This document shows positions 1 to 7,056 of a stretch of DNA of 19,354 nucleotides, in pieces. Both the position numbers and the translations under genes were made by a program. The notes beneath the pieces were generated by a model. That model was not told the DNA's origin. It did not search any database and was given only the letters and a program-made list of their open reading frames with translations. Numbering within the stretch: the first letter of the stretch is position 1; every line of letters begins with the position of its first letter. The stretch is from Sedimentisphaerales bacterium (lineage in GTDB: Bacteria; Planctomycetota; Phycisphaerae; Sedimentisphaerales; Anaerobacaceae), in assembly GCA_016933985.1 (NCBI GenBank), contig JAFGTU010000015.1, positions 1 through 19,354 of the forward strand, written 5' to 3'.

Positions 1-211
1 CAAGTTGCATCCATTTTTCTGGCCCATCCCCAAACGCCGCACCCAAAGCAACTGCCATATCGGGGGTTATTGCCCGTTTTCCTTGAATAATTTGATTGAT
101 AGCTGGTAAGTGTTGCTTTAATACCTGCGATAAAACATCCTGGGTCCAACCTCGTTTATGAAGCTCTTTTCGTATTTCATCGCCTGGTATTAAAATGGGT
201 TCATTATTCAT
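1..211 (-). CDS. HigA-type antitoxin / XRE helix-turn-helix protein, partial
   Basis: This gene reads leftward from ATG at 211 and leaves the window after 70 codons, so its C-terminus is unseen. The visible part has a helix-turn-helix of the XRE/HigA class at about residues 8-60 (IRKELHKRGWTQDVLSQVL, then INQIIQGKRAITPDMAVALG). The following FGDGPEKWMQL matches the 'FGxxxExWxxL' end of HigA-family antidotes. An AGGAG ribosome site lies 11 nt before the ATG. HigA proteins bind their own promoter and neutralise the HigB mRNA-cleaving toxin. In classical higBA the toxin is encoded just upstream, but here that side holds only AT-rich sequence and then an insertion sequence, so no partner is visible. 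It could instead be the N-terminus of a longer HigA/ImmA-IrrE protein. Family confidence is good; antitoxin function is inferred. Confidence 0.72.
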   Translation of the reverse strand, partial: MNNEPILIPGDEIRKELHKRGWTQDVLSQVLKQHLPAINQIIQGKRAITPDMAVALGAAFGDGPEKWMQL

Positions 212-318
212 ACGTCAATATTCTCCTAAATAGTCTCATTTCCTGAATATTATACCTTGACTCCTGCAAGATGTCAATATAATATTTTAATTAAAACAGT
301 AAATTTTTCTTGCATATT

Positions 319-332
319 CTTGACCGGTCAAG
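319..332. repeat. 14-bp perfect palindrome at the insertion-sequence left edge
   Basis: CTTGACCGGTCAAG is its own reverse complement. It lies between the antitoxin start and the left end of the insertion sequence, about 14 bp before the transposase start. It could be an operator for the HTH antitoxin, a target preference of the element, or part of the element end. The sequence does not decide between these. Confidence 0.6.
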
Positions 333-1187
333 TATAATGGTCAGTATGAATAAGCTAACGAACGAAAAAAGATGCCAAGTAATTGCGTCCCTTGTTGAGG
401 GTAACTCTATTCGTGCTACCGTCCGTATGACCCGTGTGGCCAAAAATACTATTACAAAGTTATTGGCCGAAGTTGGTGCGGCGTGTTGGGAGTATCAAGA
501 CAAGGTGCTTCGCAATTTGAATTGCAATCGCATTCAATGCGATGAAATTTGGTCGTTCTGTTATTCCAAACAAAAGAATGTTCCCAGTGACAAACAAGCC
601 GAATTTGGTTACGGAGATGTTTGGACATGGACAGCTATGGACGCTCATACAAAATTAGTTCCTTGTTGGCTTGTTGGCTTACGTGACGCTGACTATGCTT
701 ACGAGTTTATGCATAATTTGGCCTTAAGAGTTTCAAATCGTATCCAACTGACAACGCATGGTCATAAAGTTTATCTCGATGCAGTAGATGACGCATTTGC
801 CGGTGAAATTGATTATGCGATGCTTGTAAAAATTTATGGAGCAGAACAGCCTAACGATACCAAATTCAGCCCTCCAAGTTGTGTCGGGACTCAACAAGTG
901 GCTATTGTGGGAGATCCTAACCGTTGTCATGTTTTCACCAGTTTTATTGAACGGCAAAATCTGACTATGAGAATGTGCATGCGAAGATTTACTCGATTGA
1001 CGAATGCTTTTTCAAAAAAGATTGAGAATTTACAAGCAACTATTTCCCTCCATTTTATGTATTATAATTTTTGCCGTATCCACCAATCCCTGCGAATAAC
1101 TCCAGCCATGGCTGCCAGCGTATCTGGCCATTTGTGGGAAATATCTGAAATTGTTGATTTGTTTGAGTCAAACTGACCCACTACCAG
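333..1187 (+). mobile_element. IS1-like insertion sequence, about 0.85 kb
   Basis: The element holds one transposase gene bounded by imperfect inverted ends. GGTCAGTATGA at 339-349 and its counterpart at 1168-1178 (read inverted as GGTCAGTTTGA) match at 10 of 11 positions. Outward similarity continues as TAAT versus TAGTG with one base of offset. The transposase start and stop codons both lie within these ends, so the element is nearly all coding. Exact outer limits are uncertain because I see no convincing target-site duplication. One 60-bp line counted inside (601-660) is 42% GC, clearly lower than the flanking chromosome. It sits 43 bp beyond the stop codon of the neighbouring PPDK-like gene and does not interrupt it. 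Confidence 0.7.
346..1176 (+). CDS. IS1-family transposase with altered DDE triad, probably inactive
   Basis: This 276-residue DDE transposase of the IS1 superfamily cuts and joins the element ends. The N-terminal part (about residues 1-45) is a helix-turn-helix (RATVRMTRVAKNTITKLL). The catalytic core carries CDEIW (first Asp, D66) and an IS1-like ERQNLTMRMCMRRF block (Glu, E202). The second acidic residue, normally in a TDG motif, reads TTHGHK here: residue 138 is His (codon CAT at 757-759) and not Asp. That would be expected to abolish catalysis, although the frame is open to its stop. I chose ATG at 346 because it follows the left inverted end and starts the family's typical MNKL; ATG 337 and TTG 310 are in frame but less likely. 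No good ribosome site is visible. An Ile-Tyr-rich C-terminus ends with the stop codon inside the right inverted end. Confidence 0.85.
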   Translation: MNKLTNEKRCQVIASLVEGNSIRATVRMTRVAKNTITKLLAEVGAACWEYQDKVLRNLNCNRIQCDEIWSFCYSKQKNVPSDKQAEFGYGDVWTWTAMDAHTKLVPCWLVGLRDADYAYEFMHNLALRVSNRIQLTTHGHKVYLDAVDDAFAGEIDYAMLVKIYGAEQPNDTKFSPPSCVGTQQVAIVGDPNRCHVFTSFIERQNLTMRMCMRRFTRLTNAFSKKIENLQATISLHFMYYNFCRIHQSLRITPAMAASVSGHLWEISEIVDLFESN

Positions 1188-1230
1188 ACGCCAGCGGCCA
1201 AATGACGCCCCCGGATACAAAGAGAATACA

Positions 1231-3816
1231 CTATTCGAAGTAGCACACCGCCTTTTGAGTAAGCATATCGCCAACGATTCGAAGGTGGTCGAGGCCCGTT
1301 TCGCATACGTGGACAACACCGTCATATTTGCCCGCTTCAGGCACGAGCTTCGCGAGGAGATTGGGCATCTCAAGGAGCCGATCCCTGTTCAAAACAACGT
1401 TGTCCCTGCTCGGAAACAAGGCGACGTAGAAGATGTTGGTCTCGACGAGGTCCTGGAAGAAATGCGTCCCGAAGGAAAGCTCCGGCATCAGGCCGGCGCT
1501 CTCATAGGCCATCTCGACCAGCACGGCGGCATTGCTGATCTCGTGAAAGCTTACAGGAACGCCCAGGCTCGGCGTCGAAGTGCCCCACCTGCCCGGCCCG
1601 AGCAGCATCGTTGCATCCGTCAACTTGTCACGTATGAGCCTGTTCAATTTCCCGATCAATCTGGCAATGTCATATTTGTGTGAGAGCGGCAGCCCTGAAT
1701 AGCCTTCCGGGTCAATGTGAACAAGCCTGCTTATCTTCTGTGATATACAGCCTCCCATGAAGCAGCCTTCGGTCTTGAAGATTATCTTCTCCGGCTTTAT
1801 GGCCGCCGGAAGCGTGACATGCGGCCCGGAGCCTTTGGTCTGCAAAGGTCTGCACTGCAGCAGGTTGATCATCGTTGAGCCGCCTTCGGTGAAGTTGGCC
1901 GTGAACTCGACGTCCACGGGATAGCTGTAGGCCCTTTCGAGGGCTTTCAGTATCTTTTGCATATTCGGAACGAAGCTTGTCTGCGAGAAGAGCTTTTTGA
2001 AAGTAAGGATCCGGTATTGCCCGCCGCGCCCGGTCTGTTCTCTGACCTGCCTGGATAGTTGAGGATCGTTGACGGCGATATAATCCAACTCTATATCGAG
2101 ACCTTCGGCCAGCAGCTCATCGAACGCAACCGTCCGCAGGCTGTTGTCTCGCGTATCGAGCAGGTCAACGCGGCGCTGGGAGTACTTCCGCACATCGTCC
2201 ATCCCCGCAACCGGCCTGGTCAGAGGCGCATCAAGGGCGACTATCCGCGGATAATCGTCCTCGACTCGATTCACCGCCCGCGTGCCCAGGCCAAAGACCA
2301 GCCTGAGCATCCCCGCCTTCGGGTCCATATCCGGTTTCCAGACGAACGGATTATGCGACATCCCCACGCCGGCAAGGTCGGGGAAGAAATAGCCGTTGCG
2401 GTGTGAACCCGAAACACGCTGAACCAGCAGCGCCATCTGCTCGTCCTCCTGGTCCAGCCCGCGCTGCAGGCGATATGTCAGGGCGTCTTGGCCCATTGTG
2501 CTTGCATATACGCGGCGCACGGCCTCTTCGAACCGTCGGTATCGCTCGTCGGGATCGCCCTGGTTGACGCAGAAGAGGCTCTCGTATTTCCCGGCAAAGG
2601 CATTGCCGAAGGCATCCTCCAGCAAGCTGCTCGAACGCACGATAATCGGCGATTGGCCGAAATACTCTATCATCTCACGAAACTGCTCGCAAATCTGATC
2701 GGGAAACTTGCCCGTCAGCAGTCTTTCCCTCAATTCCGAAGCGACCTTGAAATAGCCATCTTCCGATTTTTGCTCCATCCTAAGATTCCACCAGCCGTTC
2801 TCCACGAGATAAGTGTAGAAGACGTCCGAACCGACATAGAACGAATCATGAGGCTCCAAACAGCCGCTCAATCCGAGTGACTGATCGGCTGAAATAACCT
2901 TGTTGGCGAGCAACATGCCAACGGCCTTGCCCCCGATGAAGCCCGTTCCGATCATCCGTTTCCTGATATCAAGCAGGTCTTCGAGAGAGAAATGCGCTTG
3001 TGCAAGCGACAATATCCGCTCCTCGCGCCCGATCATCATTCTGCACAGTTGCTCGATCGCGCTATTTCTTTGCTCAGATGAAGCGGGCACTCTCTGGCAC
3101 AGCTCCTCCACGTCGAGAAAAACCCGATCCCAGTAATCCAAGGCCCTCTGAGCCGGTTCGGGTCCCTTCCTCGAAAAATACGAAATCAGCCGCGCAGCGT
3201 CAACGCTCGTGGTAATCGGGACAAACTCATCGCCCTTGCGGATGTGCGGAAGGAACATCGTCGGCGAATAGCGCCGCCAGACTTTGAGCGGGTGCACGTG
3301 AAAGCTCCCCTCGAAGCTGTAAAGGTCGAGCAGAATCTGCGTAGTCTCGCGGATACGCGCTATCGTCTTGTAGGAGTGCTTGTCACGCAACAGGGCGAAA
3401 TATGCTATCGTATCCAGCTCAAAGAGATACGGACAGGTAATAAGGAAGAAATTGCCTATCATCAAATCCGTCACCCAGGCGCTGAGCAGGTCGGATAGAC
3501 AGTCAAATACATAATAGGCCTCTTTGCCCTCATCGGTGATTATGTTGTGCACCTGCGAAGAAAAAGTCTCGAAGCCGCTGTTTGCATCCAGATTGTGAAT
3601 CGCAACATTCTCGCCGGGTTCGACGAGGGGAGGATGGGCGGCAAATCTCATATAGACAAGCTTCCGGCCGTCCCGCGCGGCCCGTGAAACGTAGGGCCTC
3701 ACGAAACTGCGAAAGTGCTGCACGCTATCTACCTGCCAGACAACGTTATCGCCCTTCTGCAGGCCCGTCAGAATTTTATCCAAGCCTTCAAGACCTGTGC
3801 TTGCCCACCCGGCCAT
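1231..3816 (-). CDS. KaiC-like domain fused to PEP synthase/PPDK ATP-grasp domain
   Basis: Residues 1-220 resemble a KaiC/RecA-type domain: GLEGLDKILTGLQKGDNVVW matches the KaiC 'GLDxxLxGGLPxG' lead-in, and AYYVFDCLSDLL resembles the Walker B strand. The Walker A loop is absent (QVDSVQHF in its place), so this half probably does not hydrolyse ATP. Residues about 290-680 are the pyruvate phosphate dikinase N-terminal ATP-grasp fold: FIGGKAVGMLLANKVI, then IIVRSSSLLEDAFGNAFAGKYES, ending in the LLQCRPLQ strand. The usual PEP synthase swivelling His domain and TIM barrel are missing; instead there is a C-terminal part with LLGPGRWGTSTPSLGVPVSF. It is therefore not a complete PEP synthase. A phosphotransfer or regulatory role is inferred. 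A GGGGA ribosome site precedes the ATG. It is transcribed alone, behind the gdhA terminator. Confidence 0.8.
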   Translation of the reverse strand: MAGWASTGLEGLDKILTGLQKGDNVVWQVDSVQHFRSFVRPYVSRAARDGRKLVYMRFAAHPPLVEPGENVAIHNLDANSGFETFSSQVHNIITDEGKEAYYVFDCLSDLLSAWVTDLMIGNFFLITCPYLFELDTIAYFALLRDKHSYKTIARIRETTQILLDLYSFEGSFHVHPLKVWRRYSPTMFLPHIRKGDEFVPITTSVDAARLISYFSRKGPEPAQRALDYWDRVFLDVEELCQRVPASSEQRNSAIEQLCRMMIGREERILSLAQAHFSLEDLLDIRKRMIGTGFIGGKAVGMLLANKVISADQSLGLSGCLEPHDSFYVGSDVFYTYLVENGWWNLRMEQKSEDGYFKVASELRERLLTGKFPDQICEQFREMIEYFGQSPIIVRSSSLLEDAFGNAFAGKYESLFCVNQGDPDERYRRFEEAVRRVYASTMGQDALTYRLQRGLDQEDEQMALLVQRVSGSHRNGYFFPDLAGVGMSHNPFVWKPDMDPKAGMLRLVFGLGTRAVNRVEDDYPRIVALDAPLTRPVAGMDDVRKYSQRRVDLLDTRDNSLRTVAFDELLAEGLDIELDYIAVNDPQLSRQVREQTGRGGQYRILTFKKLFSQTSFVPNMQKILKALERAYSYPVDVEFTANFTEGGSTMINLLQCRPLQTKGSGPHVTLPAAIKPEKIIFKTEGCFMGGCISQKISRLVHIDPEGYSGLPLSHKYDIARLIGKLNRLIRDKLTDATMLLGPGRWGTSTPSLGVPVSFHEISNAAVLVEMAYESAGLMPELSFGTHFFQDLVETNIFYVALFPSRDNVVLNRDRLLEMPNLLAKLVPEAGKYDGVVHVCETGLDHLRIVGDMLTQKAVCYFE

Positions 3817-3871
3817 ATTTCAGTTCCCCAATTGTCCATTTTCGCAGACAGCACCTGCACTAACCGACACT

Positions 3872-3899
3872 ATCATAATCGCCATACACACAATCACAA
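3872..3899 (-). promoter_or_regulatory. Candidate sigma-70 promoter for the PPDK-like gene
   Basis: Read on the minus strand, TTGTGA (3899-3894) is followed by a 16-bp spacer and TATGAT (3877-3872), matching 4/6 and 5/6 of the consensus. It lies between the gdhA terminator and the ATG at 3816, giving a leader of about 50 nt. The position makes sense because the upstream transcript should end before it. It is called by consensus alone. Confidence 0.4.
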
Positions 3900-3910
3900 A
3901 ACGGCAATTC

Positions 3911-3950
3911 CAAAGAAACAAAAAAGGGCGATCCCATCGAGAATCGCCCT
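3911..3950 (-). terminator. Rho-independent terminator of gdhA
   Basis: A perfect 8-bp stem, AGGGCGAT (3925-3932) with ATCGCCCT (3943-3950), encloses a 10-nt loop. Read on the minus strand it is followed immediately by TTTTTGTTTCTTT. It begins 30 bp after the gdhA stop codon, so it should end the gdhA transcript before the PPDK-like gene. Confidence 0.88.
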
Positions 3951-3979
3951 CTTTTCAATCTGCAGTGATTTATCGTATT

Positions 3980-5326
3980 TTAGACAACGCCCTGATCGAG
4001 CATTGCGTCGGCCACCTTGACAAAGCCGGCAACATTTGCACCCATTGCAAGGTTGCCCGGCTGGCCATATTCCTCAGCGGCGTCGAAGCACTGCCTGTGA
4101 ATGGCGATCATGATGTTGTGAAGCCGCTCATCGACCTCTTCCCGCGTCCAGGAAAGCCGCATTGAATTCTGCGACATCTCCAGGCCGGACGTGGCAACGC
4201 CCCCTGCGTTTGCCGCCTTGGCCGGGCCATAGAGTATCTTCGCGGCCAAATACCGGTCGATAGCCTCAGGCGTGCTCGGCATGTTGGCGCCTTCGGCGAC
4301 GACGTAGCAGCCGTTTTTCAGCAGATTCTTGGCGTCTCCGCCGTCAATCTCGTTCTGGGTCGCGCTGGGGAACGCACAGTCGCACTTGATATCCCACGGT
4401 CGTCTTCCTTCACGATACTCTGCGCCGAACTTGTCGGCATAATCCTTCATGCGCCCGCGCCGCACGTTCTTAAGCTCAAGAACGAATGCAAGCTTCTCAT
4501 CATCAATCCCGGCAGGATCATAGACTGTGCCGTTCGAGTCCGACAGGCTGACAACCTTTGCGCCGAGCTGATTGAGCTTCTCGACTGTGTATTGCGCCAC
4601 ATTCCCGGAGCCGGAGACGGTGCAAATCTTGCCCTCGAAGTCATCGCCACGGGTCTTCAGCATTTCCTCGGCAAAATAGACGCACCCATATCCGGTTGCT
4701 TCCGGGCGAATAAGTGAGCCGCCCCAGCTTAACGCCTTGCCGGTCAAAACGCCGGTGAATTCGTTGCGAAGGCGCTTGTACTGGCCGAACAAGTAACCAA
4801 TTTCGCGTCCGCCGACGCCAATATCCCCCGCGGGGACATCGGTATCCGGGCCGATATGGCGGCAAAGCTCGGTCATAAAGCTCTGGCAGAAACGCATAAC
4901 CTCGTTGTCGCTCTTGCCCTTGGGATCAAAGTCCGACCCCCCTTTGCCTCCGCCCATGGGCAGAGTTGTAAGAGAATTCTTAAAAACCTGCTCAAAACCC
5001 AGAAACTTCAGGATGCTCGCATTAACCGTAGGATGGAACCTCAGCCCTCCCTTGTACGGACCCAGGGCGCTATTGAACTCAAACCGAAATCCGCGGTTGA
5101 TCCGCACGTTCCCTTCGTCATCCTGCCAGGGAACACGGAACATTATCTGCCTTTCCGGCTCGACAACCCTGTCGAGAATCTTGGCATCCATGTATTCGGC
5201 ATGCCTCTCGATCACCGGCACAAGGGAGTCGAGAACTTCTTTGACGGCCTGCTGAAACTCCGGCTCACCCGGATTCCGCCTGAGAACCTGCTCATAAACA
5301 CCTTCGACAATTTTGTTTGCAGCCAC
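3980..5326 (-). CDS. gdhA: NADP-type glutamate dehydrogenase
   Basis: It catalyses reductive amination of 2-oxoglutarate by ammonium to glutamate in the cytoplasm. The protein is strongly similar along its length to E. coli GdhA: the GPYKGGLRFHP substrate segment, the PMGGGKGGSDFDPKGKS motif with the catalytic Lys, PAGDIGVGGREIGYL, the Rossmann motif SGSGNVAQYTVEK, and the near-identical C-terminal GANVAGFVKVADAMLDQGV. The SDSNGTV after the second Rossmann strand fits NADP(H) preference. I start at GTG 5326: GGAGG at 5339-5335 is a perfect ribosome site 8 nt away, the protein is then 448 residues (E. coli has 447), and the catalytic Lys becomes residue 128, as in E. coli. The alternative GTG at 5341 would place that ribosome site inside the gene. 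It is divergent from a LysR-type gene, which probably regulates it, and ends in its own terminator. Confidence 0.96.
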   Translation of the reverse strand: MAANKIVEGVYEQVLRRNPGEPEFQQAVKEVLDSLVPVIERHAEYMDAKILDRVVEPERQIMFRVPWQDDEGNVRINRGFRFEFNSALGPYKGGLRFHPTVNASILKFLGFEQVFKNSLTTLPMGGGKGGSDFDPKGKSDNEVMRFCQSFMTELCRHIGPDTDVPAGDIGVGGREIGYLFGQYKRLRNEFTGVLTGKALSWGGSLIRPEATGYGCVYFAEEMLKTRGDDFEGKICTVSGSGNVAQYTVEKLNQLGAKVVSLSDSNGTVYDPAGIDDEKLAFVLELKNVRRGRMKDYADKFGAEYREGRRPWDIKCDCAFPSATQNEIDGGDAKNLLKNGCYVVAEGANMPSTPEAIDRYLAAKILYGPAKAANAGGVATSGLEMSQNSMRLSWTREEVDERLHNIMIAIHRQCFDAAEEYGQPGNLAMGANVAGFVKVADAMLDQGVV

Positions 5327-5334
5327 TTTTGTAG

Positions 5335-5339
5335 CCTCC
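5335..5339 (-). promoter_or_regulatory. Ribosome binding site that sets the gdhA start
   Basis: GGAGG on the minus strand is spaced 8 nt (CTACAAAA) from GTG at 5326-5324. It overlaps codons 1-3 of the longer in-frame reading that begins with GTG at 5341, which argues against that longer start. Confidence 0.8.
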
Positions 5340-5385
5340 ACTAATAAAACGTTGAGATTTCTGTGGTCAAGCCGCCCGCAATAAG

Positions 5386-5424
5386 CTAAACTAATGACAT
5401 TATCACAGTTTCACATTAGGTTAG
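5386..5424. promoter_or_regulatory. Candidate LysR operator: 11-bp inverted repeat over the gdhA promoter
   Basis: CTAAACTAATG (5386-5396) and CATTAGGTTAG (5414-5424) are inverted copies matching at 10 of 11 positions, with a 17-bp gap. The gap contains the gdhA extended -10 and a short direct repeat, TCACA-GTT-TCACA (5403-5415). Half-site centres are 28 bp apart. The location between gdhA and a divergent LysR-type gene is the classic place for a LysR binding region. Binding is inferred and not shown. Confidence 0.55.
5399..5407 (-). promoter_or_regulatory. Candidate extended -10 promoter of gdhA
   Basis: The minus strand reads TGT-GATAAT (5407-5399), an extended -10 with a hexamer matching TATAAT at 5 of 6. 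No good -35 lies at the usual distance, which fits an activator-dependent promoter. Transcription would start near 5392, leaving a leader of about 65 nt. A second possibility farther upstream on the same strand is TTGTCT, a 17-bp spacer and TAATAT. Confidence 0.35.
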
Positions 5425-5456
5425 ACGGCATAACTCAATCAGTACAATATTACGCA

Positions 5457-5486
5457 TTGTAAAGATACAAGACAAGCGACTAATAA
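5457..5486 (+). promoter_or_regulatory. Candidate promoter of the LysR-type gene
   Basis: TTGTAA (5457-5462) and TAATAA (5481-5486) are separated by 18 bp and lie 28 bp before the ATG. The -35 overlaps a small palindrome, TTGTA-AAGA-TACAA (5457-5470), that could be a second regulator site. Consensus match is modest. Confidence 0.35.
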
Positions 5487-5496
5487 TAATAGAGCG

Positions 5497-5507
5497 CATT
5501 AGGATAG
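5497..5507 (+). promoter_or_regulatory. Third copy of the half-site, over the LysR gene ribosome site
   Basis: CATTAGGATAG matches CATTAGGTTAG at 5414-5424 in 10 of 11 positions, in the same orientation. It overlaps the AGGA that serves as ribosome site for the ATG at 5514. If the LysR protein binds this motif, occupancy here would repress its own synthesis. Confidence 0.5.
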
Positions 5508-5513
5508 CTTATA

Positions 5514-6398
5514 ATGCACATAGAAATGTTTAGAGTGTTCTGCGATTTGGCTGATTTACGCAGTTTCTCAAGAACCGCAGAAAAGCACTTTGTCAGCCAA
5601 TCTGCGATTTCACAGCAGCTCGCACAACTGGAAACCGCCCACAAGTGCCAGCTTATCAACCGGAAGAAACGGCCCATTGAGCTTACCAAGTCCGGGCGGC
5701 TTCTGTACAGTGCGGCCAAAGATATGCTCGAGAGGTACGACCATTTCAAGAACGAGCTAAGCACACTGAAAACCTCGACCGGCAGCAGAATAAACGTGGG
5801 CGCCATATTCAGTATCGGGATGCACACCCTGCCGGACTACGTCAAAAAACTCATGGTCAGCCACCCAAATGTGAACGTTCATATTGAGTACTTCAGCGCC
5901 GCAAAGATATACGAGCTGGTTCTGGCAGGGCAGATCGATATCGGTCTTGTTGCCGTTCCCAAAAAGGACAAACGGCTGGACGTCTATGACTTCGAGGATG
6001 AGCCGCTGGTCGTAGCGTGCAGCCCCAAACACCCCCTGGCCCATGAGCCCCGGATTGACATTCACCGACTTCAATTCGAGAAGTTCATCGCGTTTGAAAA
6101 GAACGTGCCGACGCGCCACTGGATCGACGGCATCCTCGAACGGTACAATGTCGCCGTGCGATGCGTGACGGAATTCGACAACATCGAAACGGTCAAGCGG
6201 GCGGTCGAAATAGACGCCGGCATAAGCATACTGCCTCAGACTGCGATGCTTCAGGAGCTCGCCGCCGGGACAATAAAGGCCGTGCCCTTCTCGAATGAGA
6301 AGTTCGTCAGGCCCACGGGTATAATCGTTCGAAAAGGTAAGATATTGGGTCAGGCAGGCCGATACTTCATCGAATTACTTCAGAAACGAACCAGATAG
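5514..6398 (+). CDS. LysR-type transcriptional regulator (CysL/GltC-like class)
   Basis: This is a 294-residue LysR protein of normal length. The winged helix-turn-helix occupies residues 1-62 (FRVFCDLADLRSFSRTAEK, then SQSAISQQLAQLE). The effector domain, about residues 90-290, has the periplasmic-binding-protein fold, with the lobes marked by INVGAIFSIGMHTLPDYV and by the second-lobe block VKRAVEIDAGISILPQTAM. LysR proteins form tetramers and usually regulate a divergent neighbour in response to a small metabolite, repressing themselves. The neighbour here is gdhA, which suggests sensing of a nitrogen or carbon metabolite such as 2-oxoglutarate; that effector is a guess. AGGA lies 9 nt before the ATG. 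A HAD gene follows 30 bp downstream on the same strand, probably co-transcribed. Confidence 0.9.
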   Translation: MHIEMFRVFCDLADLRSFSRTAEKHFVSQSAISQQLAQLETAHKCQLINRKKRPIELTKSGRLLYSAAKDMLERYDHFKNELSTLKTSTGSRINVGAIFSIGMHTLPDYVKKLMVSHPNVNVHIEYFSAAKIYELVLAGQIDIGLVAVPKKDKRLDVYDFEDEPLVVACSPKHPLAHEPRIDIHRLQFEKFIAFEKNVPTRHWIDGILERYNVAVRCVTEFDNIETVKRAVEIDAGISILPQTAMLQELAAGTIKAVPFSNEKFVRPTGIIVRKGKILGQAGRYFIELLQKRTR

Positions 6399-6428
6399 TC
6401 GTCATCAACATTTGCTCTAAAACGAGAT

Positions 6429-7016
6429 ATGCCGATTAAAGCAGTAATATTTGATCTGGACGGCACCATTACCCGGCCATGCCTGGACTTCGACCTCATT
6501 CGTGAAGAAATGGGACTGTCCGCCGACTCCGGTCCGATACTCGAGTCGATGGAGAGAATGACCATCCCGCAGCGACAGCGAGTCGAAGAGATACTGCACC
6601 GTCACGAGCAAAAAGCGGTAGCTGAATCAAAATTGAACCCCGGCACACGGCAAACGCTTGCAACCCTTCGCAAGGCAGGGATCCGCATCGGAATACTGAC
6701 GCGCAACAAACGCAGCAATGCCCTTGCCGTCGCGCGCAAGCACAACCTGAAATTCGACGCCGTCATCGGCAGGGAAGAGGGTCCGGCAAAGCCTGATTGC
6801 TTCGGCGTTCTGCAGCTTTGCCGTGAATTCGGCGTAGATCCCGCCCAGACCGCCGTCGTGGGCGACTACCTGTTCGATCTGCTCTGCGCAAAGGCAGCGG
6901 GCGCGGTCGCAGTCCTGCTGGCAAATCACAATCAGGCCGACGACTTCGCCGAGCACGCCGATTTTTGTATTGAAAAGATCGGCCGGATAATTCAAATTGT
7001 CGATGATAGCAGATAG
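6429..7016 (+). CDS. HAD-superfamily phosphatase, phosphoglycolate phosphatase-like
   Basis: This 195-residue haloacid-dehalogenase hydrolase has all four catalytic motifs: FDLDGT with nucleophile D9 and acid D11, Thr91 in GILTRN, Lys121 in GPAKPD, and the metal-binding acids in VVGDYLFD (D146, D150). A short helical cap lies between motifs I and II, as in subfamily IA enzymes such as Gph and PpaX. It should remove phosphate from a small cytosolic metabolite; the substrate cannot be read from sequence. The ribosome site is weak. Gaps to the LysR gene before it (30 bp) and the LolA-like gene after it (40 bp) suggest one transcript. Confidence 0.88.
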   Translation: MPIKAVIFDLDGTITRPCLDFDLIREEMGLSADSGPILESMERMTIPQRQRVEEILHRHEQKAVAESKLNPGTRQTLATLRKAGIRIGILTRNKRSNALAVARKHNLKFDAVIGREEGPAKPDCFGVLQLCREFGVDPAQTAVVGDYLFDLLCAKAAGAVAVLLANHNQADDFAEHADFCIEKIGRIIQIVDDSR

Positions 7017-7056
7017 ACCGCTGCCTGCAACTTAAGAGATATAAGGAAGCATTATT

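Noticed and set aside
320..338. TTGACC and TATAAT near 321-338 as a promoter
   Set aside because: The two hexamers are only about 7 bp apart, far too close for a sigma-70 promoter; TTGACC belongs to the palindrome.
310..345. Longer transposase start from TTG 310
   Set aside because: It would extend the protein through the palindrome and the insertion-sequence end. The family start is at the MNKL of ATG 346.
1168..1230. Target-site duplication around the IS1-like element
   Set aside because: No convincing 8-10 bp direct repeat flanks the inferred ends, so none is reported.
1255..3863. Several plus-strand open frames opposite the PPDK-like gene
   Set aside because: They are low-complexity mirror frames of a well-supported long minus-strand gene in GC-rich DNA.
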